Of a stretch of DNA of 64,000 nucleotides, positions 49,775 through 61,189 are shown in pieces (within the stretch, counting starts at the first letter, position 1; the number at the start of each line of letters is the position of its first letter). A program made the position numbers and the translations under genes. The DNA is from Apostichopus japonicus (lineage: Eukaryota; Echinodermata; Holothuroidea; Aspidochirotida; Stichopodidae): assembly GCF_037975245.1 (NCBI RefSeq), contig NC_092572.1:33453989-33517988 (forward strand), given 5' to 3'. Under the pieces are notes generated by a model. It ran no database searches. It was given only the letters and a program-made list of their open reading frames with translations, and had not been told where the DNA came from.

Positions 49775-50440
49775 AGCATGTAATCTTTGGGGATATAAAC
49801 ATAGATCCTGACCTTAGTGTGGAGCTATCCAGGATGAAAAATGAATTAGGTCTTAGGTAGCATTTTGACACCCACAGAGCCACATGTAGAGAACACTCTT
49901 GAGCTGGTAAAATAAATCAGAACAGTTATAGTCTATGTGTGGTAACACCATAAACAGTGTGCTTCATTAGATCCAAGCAAACATGCAATGCCCATGACAA
50001 TTTAGTTGTATAGAAGGTGAAAGGGAAGGTGACATTTTGTGACCATTCCCTCTTATTTCACACTTCTATCATGCTCTGAGTTACCTAACATGAGCAGTTG
50101 ATATTGTTTATATTGCATAAGCTGGCCATTAACAGATGTAGCACTGTATACTGACAGATGTGATACCCTCTTTACCAGTTGCTAAACATTGTTTTATGAT
50201 ATCTTTGATGATGCCTGAACATACAATATCTGTGGGTCTCATACAGAACCATACATAAGGTGCACAGATGGTAAAGCTATGTCTTATTGTAATACTCAGC
50301 AAGTTCATGAACTTGAATTTGCATAGTTTATATGAAAGCTAATGCATTAAATTAATAATAAGGTCAATGGCTCAATAAGGAGTTGAACTGACCATGGAGC
50401 TTAAATGACACACTTTAGAGAACAAATAAACATACTTTAT
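49775..50440 (+). mobile_element. Decayed LINE endonuclease fragment
   Basis: Translation of about 49790-49930 gives GDINIDPDLSVELSRMKNEL then, after a frame disruption, HFDTHRATCREH. This resembles the G-D-x-N-x-D...L...T-R stretch of the APE-type endonuclease in non-LTR retrotransposons. Many lesions; no RT recognised. The 3' limit is uncertain. Confidence 0.4.
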
Positions 50441-50567
50441 GGAGGCAACAGTGATACTTGACTCCACTGATTGATGTTAACACTATTTAATTGGATATTA
50501 CTGGCGTGTTTGTTTTCTAACTAATTTGTGGTGCTATTCATGATAATCTCTTTACACTCATCAAAAG

Positions 50568-50891
50568 ATATTGACTTGGACACATCTCTTAGCATACAAT
50601 CTTTGGTTAACAAGGAAGGAGGGATTCTAGAGATACCAGGAACTGGCGTTAGACTAGAGATTCCATGTGGTGCTATTGAACAGGAATGCTTGATCCAGAT
50701 GAGAATCATACCAATCAGCTTCCAAGAAGAGTCTAAACCATCATTTACCAGTAACTCAACAGTAGTAGTGGAACTTCTTCCTGATAATCTGAAGTTACAT
50801 CACTTAGCAAAACTCACCCTGCCTCACTGTCTGCAGTTGAAGAACACTGGTGAACGTAAAGCCATGGTGTACAGCAGTCATCATGCTAAAG
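50568..50891 (+). CDS. Locus B exon: ZU5 domain, N-terminal part
   Basis: One hundred and eight codons, phase 1-1 (acceptor tcatcaaaag, donor aaag/gtactt), exactly the length and phase of 4970-5293. It shows GGILEIPGTGVRLEIPCGAI, then VVVELLPDNLKLHHLAKLTL and PHCLQL. The ZU5 P-P-G-A-I is P-C-G-A-I here. It ends MVYSSHHAK, keeping the His-His pair that lies about 31 residues before the Phe-Ser motif in the next exon. This is the N-terminal half of a FIIND-like module attached to an NLR. Confidence 0.94.
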
Positions 50892-51497
50892 GTACTTTAT
50901 ATATGTAGTGTTGGAACTCTGACTAAGCAGACATGGAAGAGACACCACACCCCACAATATATGTATACTGGATGTATTGTTCATTCCTGGTATGCAGCAT
51001 CTGTCACACCTACCAAGACTATATGTTGCCTTTAGTGTTGTCAACACACAATAGATAATTGACAGTGTGTTTAGGTTTCATACTCTTGATGCATGCAGCA
51101 GTCTTTACATGAAGAAATATTTGCTTGTGAAATGATTGTATAAATTCCTTTCTTACAGCAGATATGCAGTACATATTTTAATGTTGATAGCTAATACAGC
51201 TGTCATCATTCCATACATGTTATAAAGCTGACTTTTAGAAATAATAGGAATATAACATTTCATCACAATATTACTTAGTAGGTGAAGATGTTAATGCAAC
51301 CATCATAATGAAACTTAACCATGTCTTTTATGAAATGTTAACTCACTACAAGTACCACTGAGTTGCAAGCAAAATTTTTCTTGGAAATACTTTATGAACT
51401 TCTGCATTATCTGTAAAGTGTGTGCTTGAAAAGAAAGGAAAATAAGAAATGACAGTGTCAACTTTTCAGGCTCGTGCTGTCTTTTGTTTTGATTCAG

Positions 51498-51721
51498 GTT
51501 GTAAGCCAATGTGGAGACCAAAACCTAATGTTTTGTATCAGCTGAATGAAACAAACTGTGTTATCTGGGTTGAAAGCTTTTCCTGGGAGACATGTGAGAT
51601 TGATGGCAAGATTGTTGAATTTAAGAAGATCCAAGTCTATGCTGCTGGTAACCTGAACCCACTTTCTAAAATAATACCCATACATGTTGGCTTCTACCCT
51701 AAACTGCCAGGTGAAAGACCG
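51498..51721 (+). CDS. Locus B exon: ZU5 C-terminal part / FIIND-like cleavage motif
   Basis: Phase 1 to 0 (acceptor ttttgattcag, donor accg/gtgagt), 224 bp, same size as 6241-6464. Opens GCKPMWRPKPNVLYQLNETN and continues CVIWVESFSWETCEIDGKIV. The Phe and Ser codons of V-E-S-F-S-W lie at 51578-51583. In NLRP1, CARD8 and PIDD1 the matching F/S bond self-cleaves; the motif is visible, the activity is inferred. The tail IHVGFYPKLPGERP leads into UPA. Confidence 0.9.
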
Positions 51722-52177
51722 GTGAGTCAAAGTGAATGATTATCATTGTTGCAATAAATTGTCAGCTACATATGTTTGTAATGTTTGTATAATTGTGTTA
51801 ATTAGAAGCCACTAACACGTAGTTTAAGTTATTTGCAATGTTATTTTTATGATAAACACAAACCAACTTACAGTACATACCACACTTATATTGCGAATAT
51901 CAATTTGCATGAGTATGATTATGATGCCCAAGTGCAAGTATGAGTACAGGAAACATACATGAGTAGGAGTATGTGTACAGATAAAACTGTGGTTCTGATT
52001 TAAGTGATCTAATACTCATAAGCATGTATGATGTTTAATATCCTTGGTCAGAAGTTTGCAAAGGAAACTTGTTCTAGTTTGTCAGAAATTGATGGAAATC
52101 ACTAGATCTTTTTGTACATTATCAAGATCGATTTTCCATTTGGAGAGAACTTGCAGGAGGGAACAAGAAAGGGACAC

Positions 52178-52760
52178 CAGGAGGGGGAGGGGGGGTTCTG
52201 AGAGCAGTGCTCCGATATTTATAGTCTAAACAAGATATAACACCAATTAATAGTTTTATAGTATTATTGTTTGTAACAACACATAGTAACATGCGCTTTA
52301 ACAAGAGGCGAGTAATTAATACAAAGGATCAAGTAATTGGAAAATTAGACACCATCTTTAGTTAACGACACCGAAAAGATTACAAAAACACTAATAGTAA
52401 GCTACACTACAGTACAGTTGGTATACAATATAAAACTCTTTGTTTGGGAAAGAGGCAGTAGATTTTATGAAAAGTTGATATAGGTGTGTATGTGCATGTG
52501 TGCTGGCTGGGGGGGGGGGGGCTGTTTTGATTACTTGGAAGAGAAACATCTTTAATGGTGAAATCAGCCACAGTATGTGCATGCACATACATCTTAATGC
52601 TAGAGAATTTTCCTCGAGGTAGATAACAAGATTTCACAATAGAGCAGTGTTTAAGAGATGCCATATTGCATATTTTTACAAAATTTTGGATTACACTTAA
52701 TATTGTAATGATAATAATAATGATAACGATAACCATAATGATAATGATGTTCCATAATGA
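52178..52760. repeat. Simple-sequence tracts in intron
   Basis: G-rich run at 52178-52197, (G)12 near 52508-52520, and an (AAT/GAT)n-like tract at 52706-52750. No coding signal. Confidence 0.7.
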
Positions 52761-53209
52761 AGTGTACACTCACTGTATACAGCATGTTGTGAAGTTGTTT
52801 GAAAGTAAAATATATGCAGCAAATGTATCCATACAAGATTAGGGTAGTTACTGCAGTCATAATCAATATGTAAATAGACATGGGTGTTTGACTAAAAAAG
52901 TATGATAACCAAGTCATTAGTACAAGTAGTTAGTACAGTGAAGATTGGGAGTTTGTCAAATGTACTCATCTATGAATACAGACTCTGGGAATACAAGCCT
53001 GGTACATAATGCTAACAATAACATCGTTGTTGTCAAACATCTTTTAACATAATCTGATATAAAGAATACCTCTGCTCTATTTGCTTACCTGCATATTGAT
53101 AGGTCTCAAGGTATATGGGCAAATCTGGTTTTAGCTCATAACATAGAAAAACTTGTTCATTCATACTTAGTAAAGATTCCTAAATCCTATTGGTCCATTC
53201 AGGTCAGCT

Positions 53210-53410
53210 GACCGTGGTTAATCCTGTGAGTAACGCACGGTAAAATTACGGGGCATCACTTTCATAAATTTTTGGTTATATGTAACCAAAAATGTTTTGT
53301 TTTATGATTTTTCCTCCACACAAATGGTAGTGTATGAATGAACGGGGTTAATCAACTGTCTAGTGGGCGTTACTCACATGATTAATGCACTCCGGGTGTT
53401 AATGCTATCG
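53210..53410. repeat. Inverted repeat with central hairpin
   Basis: Arms ggttaatcctgtgagtaacgc (about 53217) and gcgttactcacatgattaat (about 53367) are inverted copies. Between them, tttttggtta-tatg-taaccaaaaa (about 53269-53292) forms a 10-bp perfect hairpin. It lies in the ZU5-UPA intron of locus B, the same intron that holds the LINE in locus A. Confidence 0.65.
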
Positions 53411-53580
53411 ATTAACCCCTTATTAACCAGCATCAATGTCTCAAAATAATATCAATTAGGGATGCCATTTAATAGAGATTGAATCACTTGCAAGTACTAG
53501 GTCTAAGCATCTTAATTTCACATTTATTTTTGTATTGCTATCTGTTTGTTTCATTAATACTTTGTTTGTTTTCCATCAAG

Positions 53581-53706
53581 AACAATTTGCGAATTTTGGA
53601 AGAAATTCCGTTCCTATTCCGGAAAGAGGGAAACTTGCCTTTGAAGATAATATTTAAGGAGGTAAAGCCAATGTCCTGGAAATATACAGGAGAGGAAAAA
53701 GTGAAG
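53581..53706 (+). CDS. Locus B exon: UPA domain, part 1
   Basis: Forty-two codons, phase 0-0 (acceptor gttttccatcaag, donor aag/gtaatg). Reads NNLRILEEIPFLFRKEGNLP then LKIIFKEVKPMSWKYTGEEK. Homologous to 9315-9452, which is four codons longer at its 5' end. Confidence 0.87.
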
Positions 53707-54826
53707 GTAATGGTCTTTTTCTTCTTATCGCTAATTAACGCTGGTTTAAATTTCATGTGTGCTTCGGAATGCCTGCACACTTAACCGCCAGTCTGTGAAG
53801 ATGTCCAAGCTGTGTCCTTCTATGGGTTTCATAAACATTACACCTAAAGTATAGTAGGTGGAAGCTCATTTGGGATTAAGGGTTTGGGGTCCAAAGATAG
53901 AAACCTTTAACATGCTTCTCCTCCAAGGGTTTCAATTCTAATCGGGATGAAGTTTATGAGAGTGGTTGGTTGATGACTGGGCCAAAAAGTTTTACAAGGA
54001 TAAGGATGTTTCAGGAACTAATTAACTGAAAAGTGAAATATTTCCAAGTGAATCTTCTTTATTTGGCGTGAATATCCGAGATGCTTGTTCAGATTATCAG
54101 CATCAGCACCCCCCCCCCCTTGTGCATGCCACTGGAAGTTGGCACATGATTAGTACCGCAAAATATATAAGGGCTTAATTTTTGCATGTCATGTTATAAA
54201 AAGAAGACATAAAGTTGGTTAGAGAACATAATTTCTCATAGTTTATCAATTTATCACATTGTACCAATGCAGTTTTGGTAGATAAGTTAAACCCAGTGGT
54301 CAAATTGTGCCCTAGTTTGATGCCAGTTAAATGGAAATTATTTTCAAGGGATGGTTTTTGTAAAAACTCTTAAGAAGGATTTGATTCAGTCAGTGACTAA
54401 GTTGATCTACATTATGAGTTTATTGTAAAGCAGTGGATAGATTCTGTCAATCACAACAATTGCCTGCACATATTTGGAGTTTTTGAGGGTAGGAAATGAG
54501 GCTGAGGTCAATTATTTGTAAGTGTAGCTAGATAATTTTACCTCCAAAGGAAGTTTGATAGTTTCATAAAGGCTTCCATAAAAGAAGAGGACAAACAGTA
54601 ATCTCAAATTGGTTTATGTGATAACACAAAGAGATCAAGGTGTTTGAAACCAGATAGTTTGTAAAATTTAGTAATTTTGCTAGTCTCACTTAGCAAGCTG
54701 GTATTATTTATTGAGGGCAACAGAAACATAACTGTCATTTAGAATAATAAATATTGGAGTTTAACATATTTAAAATAAAGAAACCTGCTTATTAGATAAC
54801 TAACAACTAATTTCACTTTGCTGTAG

Positions 54827-54964
54827 ACGATTCCTTTCATAAACGTAGCAGCTGTCGTGGACTGTCGGTGTTCATTTGTCTTTGAAAGGGTTGGAGAAGA
54901 AGGTTGTACTTTAGTCTTCAAAGCTATTCAGGAAGATCCAGTAGATTTGATTGTCCAGTTCCAG
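54827..54964 (+). CDS. Locus B exon: UPA domain, part 2
   Basis: Forty-six codons, phase 0-0 (acceptor ttgctgtag, donor cag/gtttgt). Reads TIPFINVAAVVDCRCSFVFE then RVGEEGCTLVFKAIQEDP. It fits the I-P-F...C-x-F-x-x-E-R pattern of UNC5-type UPA domains. It matches 10421-10558 in length and phase, with V-G-E-E conserved in both. Confidence 0.88.
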
Positions 54965-55260
54965 GTTTGTGAACAATTATAGATTCATCTTACTGTTAAA
55001 TTATCACTTGACATCATTTATCAGCTTCCTATGTGAATTCTTTGACTTTTCTCGGTAAAGATACTCATATACTTAATTATAAAACTATTGAATATGTTCT
55101 GCCTCAGTGCATACACATCAGTGAAAACAGCAGATATTTTCATTGAGTAAGCCATGCTATGATCTAGATGCATAAGTTTGGTGTTTAACTACACATATTG
55201 TTATCCCATTCCAATCCCATCGTGTTATGGGAATGGGATATTGCACCCTATCAACCATTT

Positions 55261-55660
55261 TGGTTCCTTGCTGGAAGCAAAGGAACCTATTCTGTCAGGT
55301 TAGCATATGTGTGTGTGTGTTTGGGTGTGTGGTTGGTTTGTGTGGCACTCTAGCTTTTAAAATGATTTTACAAGATAGGTTACTTCTGCAGTTCTCATAT
55401 TTTGCACTTGGCTTCCCCATGATTAGTACAAGAATTGTCTTGTTTTTAGTGGAGGTCATTTGTAGTCAGCAGAGAACAAAATGTGAAATCTCAAATTTCC
55501 AGAACCTGAACATCAGAGGAGGTTATGTATGCATGGTAGGATATCCATTTTCATTGTAAAAGGTTTAGAGAACTTGGAGTAGGTCACAGTTCATTTAAGG
55601 TCACCAGGGGTTAAAATTGGAATCCTTCATTCTGGAATCTTAAATCCTTGTAAGCACATT
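55261..55660 (+). repeat. GGTTCC-hairpin interspersed repeat, copy 4
   Basis: ggttccttgctggaagcaaa then ggaacct, almost identical to the head at 9948, followed by a TG tract and AGGTCA-type hexamers (gtggaggtcatttg, taaggtcaccagggg). It lies in the intron after UPA part 2, as copy 1 lies in the intron before it in locus A. Confidence 0.75.
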
Positions 55661-56066
55661 TTCTTTAGAGTTTACAGTGATATTTCCTGTTTTACAGTTG
55701 ACCTCTGGTGAACTCAAAGGACCCTCTGTACAGATTGATAGGATTCAACCTATGGGAAACTTCAGTTATAAAGTTTGCCTGACCTTATGTATCCTTTCAG
55801 TTGCACTCCAATTGTAAAGCTTGGTTGAATTTGCACAAGTACAAGAGTCCAAAGGTGAAAAGTGTTTTGAGGTCAACAAAAGTCAAATTATGAAAATCTT
55901 TTGAATTCACAAGTGGTCAAAACTTGCCTACTTGTCTGCAGTGTTACATTAAATATTTTAATTGTGGCAAGTAAGGATTACTTATAAGCCCAATTATGGC
56001 TACTTGTTTACTTGTCAATATCGTAATACTCTGTTTCTAACCTCTTTCCAACAATTTTAATTGCAG

Positions 56067-56171
56067 GACGTTTCAGCATCATCCCTCTCAGGCATTCCTG
56101 TGCCATCACGGTCAGCAGATGTCTCACACTCAAAGAAGAGACGCTTTAATGAATATAGAACTGCAGTGAGG
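56067..56171 (+). CDS. Locus B exon: basic linker after UPA
   Basis: Thirty-five codons, phase 0-0 (acceptor aattgcag, donor agg/gtaaag). Serine-rich, with the conserved KKRR cluster at 56133-56144 (HSKKRRFNEY). Equivalent to 11366-11476. If the Phe-Ser bond upstream is cut, this linker would sit in the released C-terminal fragment. Confidence 0.78.
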
Positions 56172-56845
56172 GTAAAGTTCAGTATATTTGTCATCTCAGA
56201 ATATCTTCCAAAATATTGATAATTTCGACTGTAAAACTATATTCTTATCAAACAGAAAAGCGAACCTGCAAAGTATTTATGACAAGTGACATTGACAATG
56301 TTGGATGTTGGAGTTGCTCATGCTGAATTAAATTTATCAAAATTGTTATATTGGCATGAAATAAAAAATTCATATAAACTGGGTTGTACATTAACCATTT
56401 TAAAGAGGAATGTTGAATAATTTCAAGACCGACTTTTCTCTTTGTGGTATTGCCATGGTTAAGGATACATATAAATATATTGATTATAATTGGTTCAAGT
56501 AATGCAGCTGGAGGTCATTGATGCATGTTTAACCATTGATGCGTTGAAATGCCTATACCTATAGTATGTCTACATAAGTTGCTTCCATTTTGGACTTTCA
56601 ACTTCACTTAATTTAAGAAACATTAATGTGTGACTTGATTTGACTTGCAATAAAATCAAATGACTTGTGATAGACTTGACTTGATGAAATAAAATTTATC
56701 TGTTACTTGACTTCAATTGAGAAAATTTGACTGGTGTAAAGTAGTCAGAAACAAGTGACGTGGATACAACGCTGAATCACATCATCTAAAGTTAAAGCCC
56801 ATATTTAACATATTTACTTATATTTATCTTGTTTTCTGATATTAG

Positions 56846-56995
56846 GATGGAATGGAAGATACTGCAGCTAGCAGTTATGATAAATTAGTAGCTGCAAGAC
56901 TATCTCAGTCACAGAAGAAGACTTGTGATGAAAGTCTAACTGTCAAACAACCCATGGAAAACATTGATCTAGAAGTCAGAACAGAAAGTCTCAGG
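56846..56995 (+). CDS. Locus B exon: linker before Death
   Basis: Fifty codons, phase 0-0 (acceptor ctgatattag, donor agg/gtaata). Reads DGMEDTAASSYDKLVAARLS, then a serine/glutamate-rich segment ending RTESLR. It is longer and more diverged than its counterpart at 11672-11785, as expected for a flexible linker. Confidence 0.75.
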
Positions 56996-59755
56996 GTAAT
57001 AATTTACATAAACAAGATTCTGTTGTCCTGGAGGCAGTCTTTTAAGAGCATATAACACAAATTGGTGCTTAACAGTTTGTCAATAATGGCCCTTAAGGCT
57101 TACCTACTTTGAGGTTCAAGCTTCATGTTTTGCTTTCGTATATTTCACCATGATTTATTTCTACTAAAATGCTTGACATCTAGTACTGATACTGTTTTAT
57201 TATAACTGATTTTAATGAGGTACAGTATGTTCTTGCTGCAGTTAGATTTATGAGACTGAAATGTTTCAATAGTGAATGCAATAACGCATAACAATTTTTG
57301 ACAGCATACGACCAAACCCTTACCAAACCGTGCCATGATTTCTGAATGAGCTTTAACAAACTAGAGTGCGTCAATAAGATGATGACTGTGCGCTGCGCCT
57401 CCTGCAAACAATTTGTAATGTTCACAGCTGACACACGTGTTTGCAATTTGTGCACAAGAAGGATACAACTGGCAACTGTTGGTTAACAAGTCAACTTTTG
57501 GAGATTGCATACAATAAATAATTCCAGATACTGAGCACAACCTTACACAGTTACAAACATTGTGCATAGATTTTAGTCTTGGGTCCAGCTTCAATTTATT
57601 TGAGCAATATCAACTTAAGTCCGGTGTACTGCCTTGAATCAATATTTAATTTGCTACTCTGGTTATTGCCCTGTCCTACTACACAAGTTCTTTTGTTCTG
57701 CCGATTTCTATAATCACCTCTTCCCACACTCTTAACAAGAATAATAAACTTTCTTGTGCTATGACTTGCATCTAGCAATTCAATATGGAAGAAACAATGG
57801 GCTTAATTTTGGCTACTAACTTAGCTTGTATGCAAGTAAGCAAGTCTCTCTTTGGCAAACACCTTGAACTAATATTTATATGCTCTGACAAGAGTAAACT
57901 GCACAAGTATTTGGTCTCATACTGTCTAATTTATACCACCTTGTACTAGAGCAAGAATGAAATATATGTTTCACTAACATGATTAGTTTATTTCTTTACG
58001 AGTTCTGCAATATATCCTGCAACAAAGATTCAGTTATTTGCTGTATTTAAAGCCCTGTAAACAATTGGCAAAGTAGAGGTTTCATGAACTCCATATGAAG
58101 CACAATGATGCATGTTATTGAGTAGATGAAACCTTTGTTTTTTAGTTCAAATGACATTTGAGGTCAACAGAGGTTTAAGTCTGAAAACTTGTGTACGCAA
58201 CATAATTTAAGGCATTTAGTAGAAAAAACATTAAAGTATATAACTTGATCAACTCCAGAATAGGTGAAAATTGTAGTTGGATGATTGTTGCCCCATAATG
58301 TGTACTACCTGCATTTAGCCAAAACAAATTATTACAGAGTTTATATTTCCCTCCGGAAGGTTACACATAGATTTCTCAAAGGTTGTTCTGTAAACCTGTG
58401 TTGAGGAAGGGGTAGGATTGCAGCATTCATATGAAATTTCATATGTTACATGGGCTAGGGAAATGTCTATTTCACACTTGGGGCTTCTTGATAATTTTAC
58501 CATGATGGTCACCATTTCCGAAATCTACTGTTAGGTCCCAGTTCTATATTTCAAAGAGACAAAACATTTATCACTCATAATATCTGACAGACTTGTGACA
58601 GAAAACGTTAAGTCTTAAGTTGCAGAAATGAAATTAGGAGCAACAATATGACTGATCTAATACCTTCTTTCAAAATGACTCTCAGATCATTATTTTATTT
58701 TGAGCACCATATCTTTGACGCCTGGCATCCTATATTTCACTAACTGTCACAGGATTTGACCGTTCCTCTTTTAAGTGGCTGAGATAGTTTTCCACTTTCA
58801 CTGATGATGACACTGCTATCATCAACTTTCAGAAGTGATTTACTTTTGCAATGGTCAAGTTATCTGAAACACTTTCTGATCTTCTGGTGCTCGACTTTAA
58901 TAAAAGACACATTTTCCTAAGTTGCTCTATCAATCAGGTGATTTCATATATAAACCTATACTCCAGCACCAGAAATAAGGGACACAAGTCATATTGTGCT
59001 TATTTTGAAAAGGCTGTATGCCATTTGTATGTGTGCCAGATGGGTATGTGCACCAGCTGTAAATATTTTAAACAAATTCCGCACTGCACGCATATCTATA
59101 CGTGCACACTCCATTATTGTTCATTTCGTCTGGAATCATGCAGCATGCACTGCATATTAATTGAGTGTACTTCAAACTTTGTTAAGGTGGTGACTCACAA
59201 CTTGTCACCAATTATTGTTTCGTAAAAGTCTTGATTTGCTCATTCTGGGTCCTGCACGCGCGGGTTTGTACTTGCGTTATATATTATTTTCATCACATCT
59301 CAGAGACATCTAGCCAGTGACAACCATTGGTGTTTATCTTATGCATTCTTCATTCTGTGTGGTCATGGGGTTTTTTCGAGTCTAGTCATTACCAGTGATT
59401 TTCCTGAACCAAGTCACGATATTATCTTAATGGGGGGGGGGGGTGATGGGGGGGTGGTAGGGAAGAAGTCGCATACTCCTTTGAGTAACTTCACTCTAAG
59501 AATTTAGTGACTTATGACCCGAATGTTAACTCGGCCATCCTGTAACATGCTGTTACAGCAGTTGTCAGTTATAGTATAATTTGTAAATAAACAATAAATG
59601 GAACACAATCGATGTGAATGTTACTTCACTCTGTAATCGATCCAACAAAAATTATGAAATACTTTAAACAGCGGGACCTGATAGAAAACTGATATATTTT
59701 GTGTATGTTCTACTCAGATAACACTCAATATACATAAACTCTGATTACATTACAG
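56996..59755. other. Intron before Death exon, 2.8 kb
   Basis: The corresponding locus A intron (11786-11971) is only 186 bp, so this intron gained about 2.6 kb. It includes an AGGTCA-type repeat fragment near 58140-58230 and a G-run block at 59430-59450. I recognise no retained ORF; the 124-codon ORF at 58851-59225 has no domain signal. Confidence 0.6.
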
Positions 59756-59993
59756 GATCTCTCTAAGGAAATTCCAAAAGAATCGGAAAATGTAGGTAGA
59801 AATCTTGGACTAGATGACTCAGAGCTCTGTACCCTTGAGAGAGATTATACCAACAAGGGACACAAGGAAACTGTTTATCAGATGTTGTTGACTTGGAAAC
59901 AGAGAAATGGAAGTCAAGCCACATACAGAGTACTGGGTGAGGCTTTAAAAGCAGCTGGCCGCACAGACCTGCAAGAGGCCCTGTATAAGCAAG
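59756..59993 (+). CDS. Locus B exon: Death domain
   Basis: A 238-bp exon, phase 0 to 1 (acceptor ttacattacag, donor caag/gtaaat), exactly the size of 11972-12209. It reads DLSKEIPKESENVGRNLGLD, then YQMLLTWKQRNGSQATYRVL and EALKAAGRTDLQEALYKQ. The usual Trp of helix 1 (KEW in the other two copies) is replaced (KES), which could weaken the core. There is no methionine near its start. It closes the recognisable protein of locus B in this window. Confidence 0.93.
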
Positions 59994-60513
59994 GTAAATC
60001 ATTAATTTAATATTATAAATACCTCAAAGGAACATAGCAATTAAATATATAACTGATTCATACATAAAACTACTTTCTGCTACAGATACAGACTTGACCC
60101 TTTAAAGAAAACCTGAATTCCTTCTGCAACATTAACACAGCAGATAAACTGTGTGGAATCTCACTTTCACAACTCTTCCATAAATGAAGTGGACAGATGG
60201 AATCAAATTTCAGTATTTCAGGTAAAATATGGATAATATCTCGTTGCTGTAAACTTAAAAAAAGGACACCGATGTTCAAGTACAACACCAAGTAACATTT
60301 GCAATAAAACAAAATAACACTAATGTTTCTAAGGATATTTTATTTTTCATTTCTGTGTAGGTTACACTTCTTTGGTTTAAATTACACTGCCAGAAAGCTT
60401 TCCTTATGATGTTTATTTTGTAGAAAAATGTTATTCCAACATAAAAAAGTTTTTTACCTTTTGCATATAGAACACTTTTGTTTCACTAAATAAACTCTTT
60501 TCTTCCTTTGTAG

Positions 60514-60732
60514 CCACTATCAAAAATGATAACTGATTAGATCCAGGCAGGTGCTTTGCCAACTAACAGAGGAAGAAATCTCCAGCCAAACTGTTCTGTT
60601 TGTCAGAAGGTTCTCCAGTTTTCCTCCTATTGTGGAGGTACGAATGTGACAGTGACTGTCAGTGAGGCAAATTGTAGAGTTCTTGACAACACGTTGACAG
60701 ATTTTTTGAATGGAAAATATGTTATAACAGAA
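60514..60732 (+). pseudogene. Relic duplicate Death exon of locus B
   Basis: After ttcctttgtag the frame reads PLSKMITD, a TAG stop, IQAGALPTNRGRNLQPNCSV and, after a diverged middle, CRVLDNTLTDFLNGKYVITE before gaa/gtaagt. It aligns with the relic at 12900-13119 (C-R-V-L...L-T-D) and so is its duplicate. Its stop is at residue 9, a different place from the stop in locus A. An internal acceptor (ggcag at 60550) could skip the stop in phase 1, giving a shortened piece; I consider this less likely. Confidence 0.6.
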
Positions 60733-61189
60733 GTAAGTGTATTTTGAACATTGTAACTGTTATAACTGAAATCTGAAGCTATATGTGATCTGAGAGTGAT
60801 ATGAACTAAACTAATATATTTGAATAAACTATGTCAAGGAATAAGCAAATCTCAAAATTGTCTTAAAGTAATGAAATCAATTAACATTTGGTTATTTGTA
60901 AATATCAGCTTTTAAACTATTATTATTAAATACAACAATTTAGAAAGATAGACTTGCATTTATAATCAACTACCATCTTAGCCAATGCTACTCGTGCTGC
61001 TTACTGGTTCTCGTGTTAAACAGGACATCATTAATCATTTCATAGTTATTCAGTCAGTATGACCGAATCAGAGATCCAAAACACAACGATACAGTGATGG
61101 AGAACAGATGTCAGTAATACTTTGAGTTGTATTCATGTTCATCAGCAACTCGTATCATATGTTATCTATTCATAGATTTGTCAGATATC

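Noticed and set aside
58851-59225. 124-codon ORF in the intron before the locus B Death exon
   Set aside because: Cys-rich by chance, with no zinc-finger spacing, no splice signals and no counterpart in locus A.
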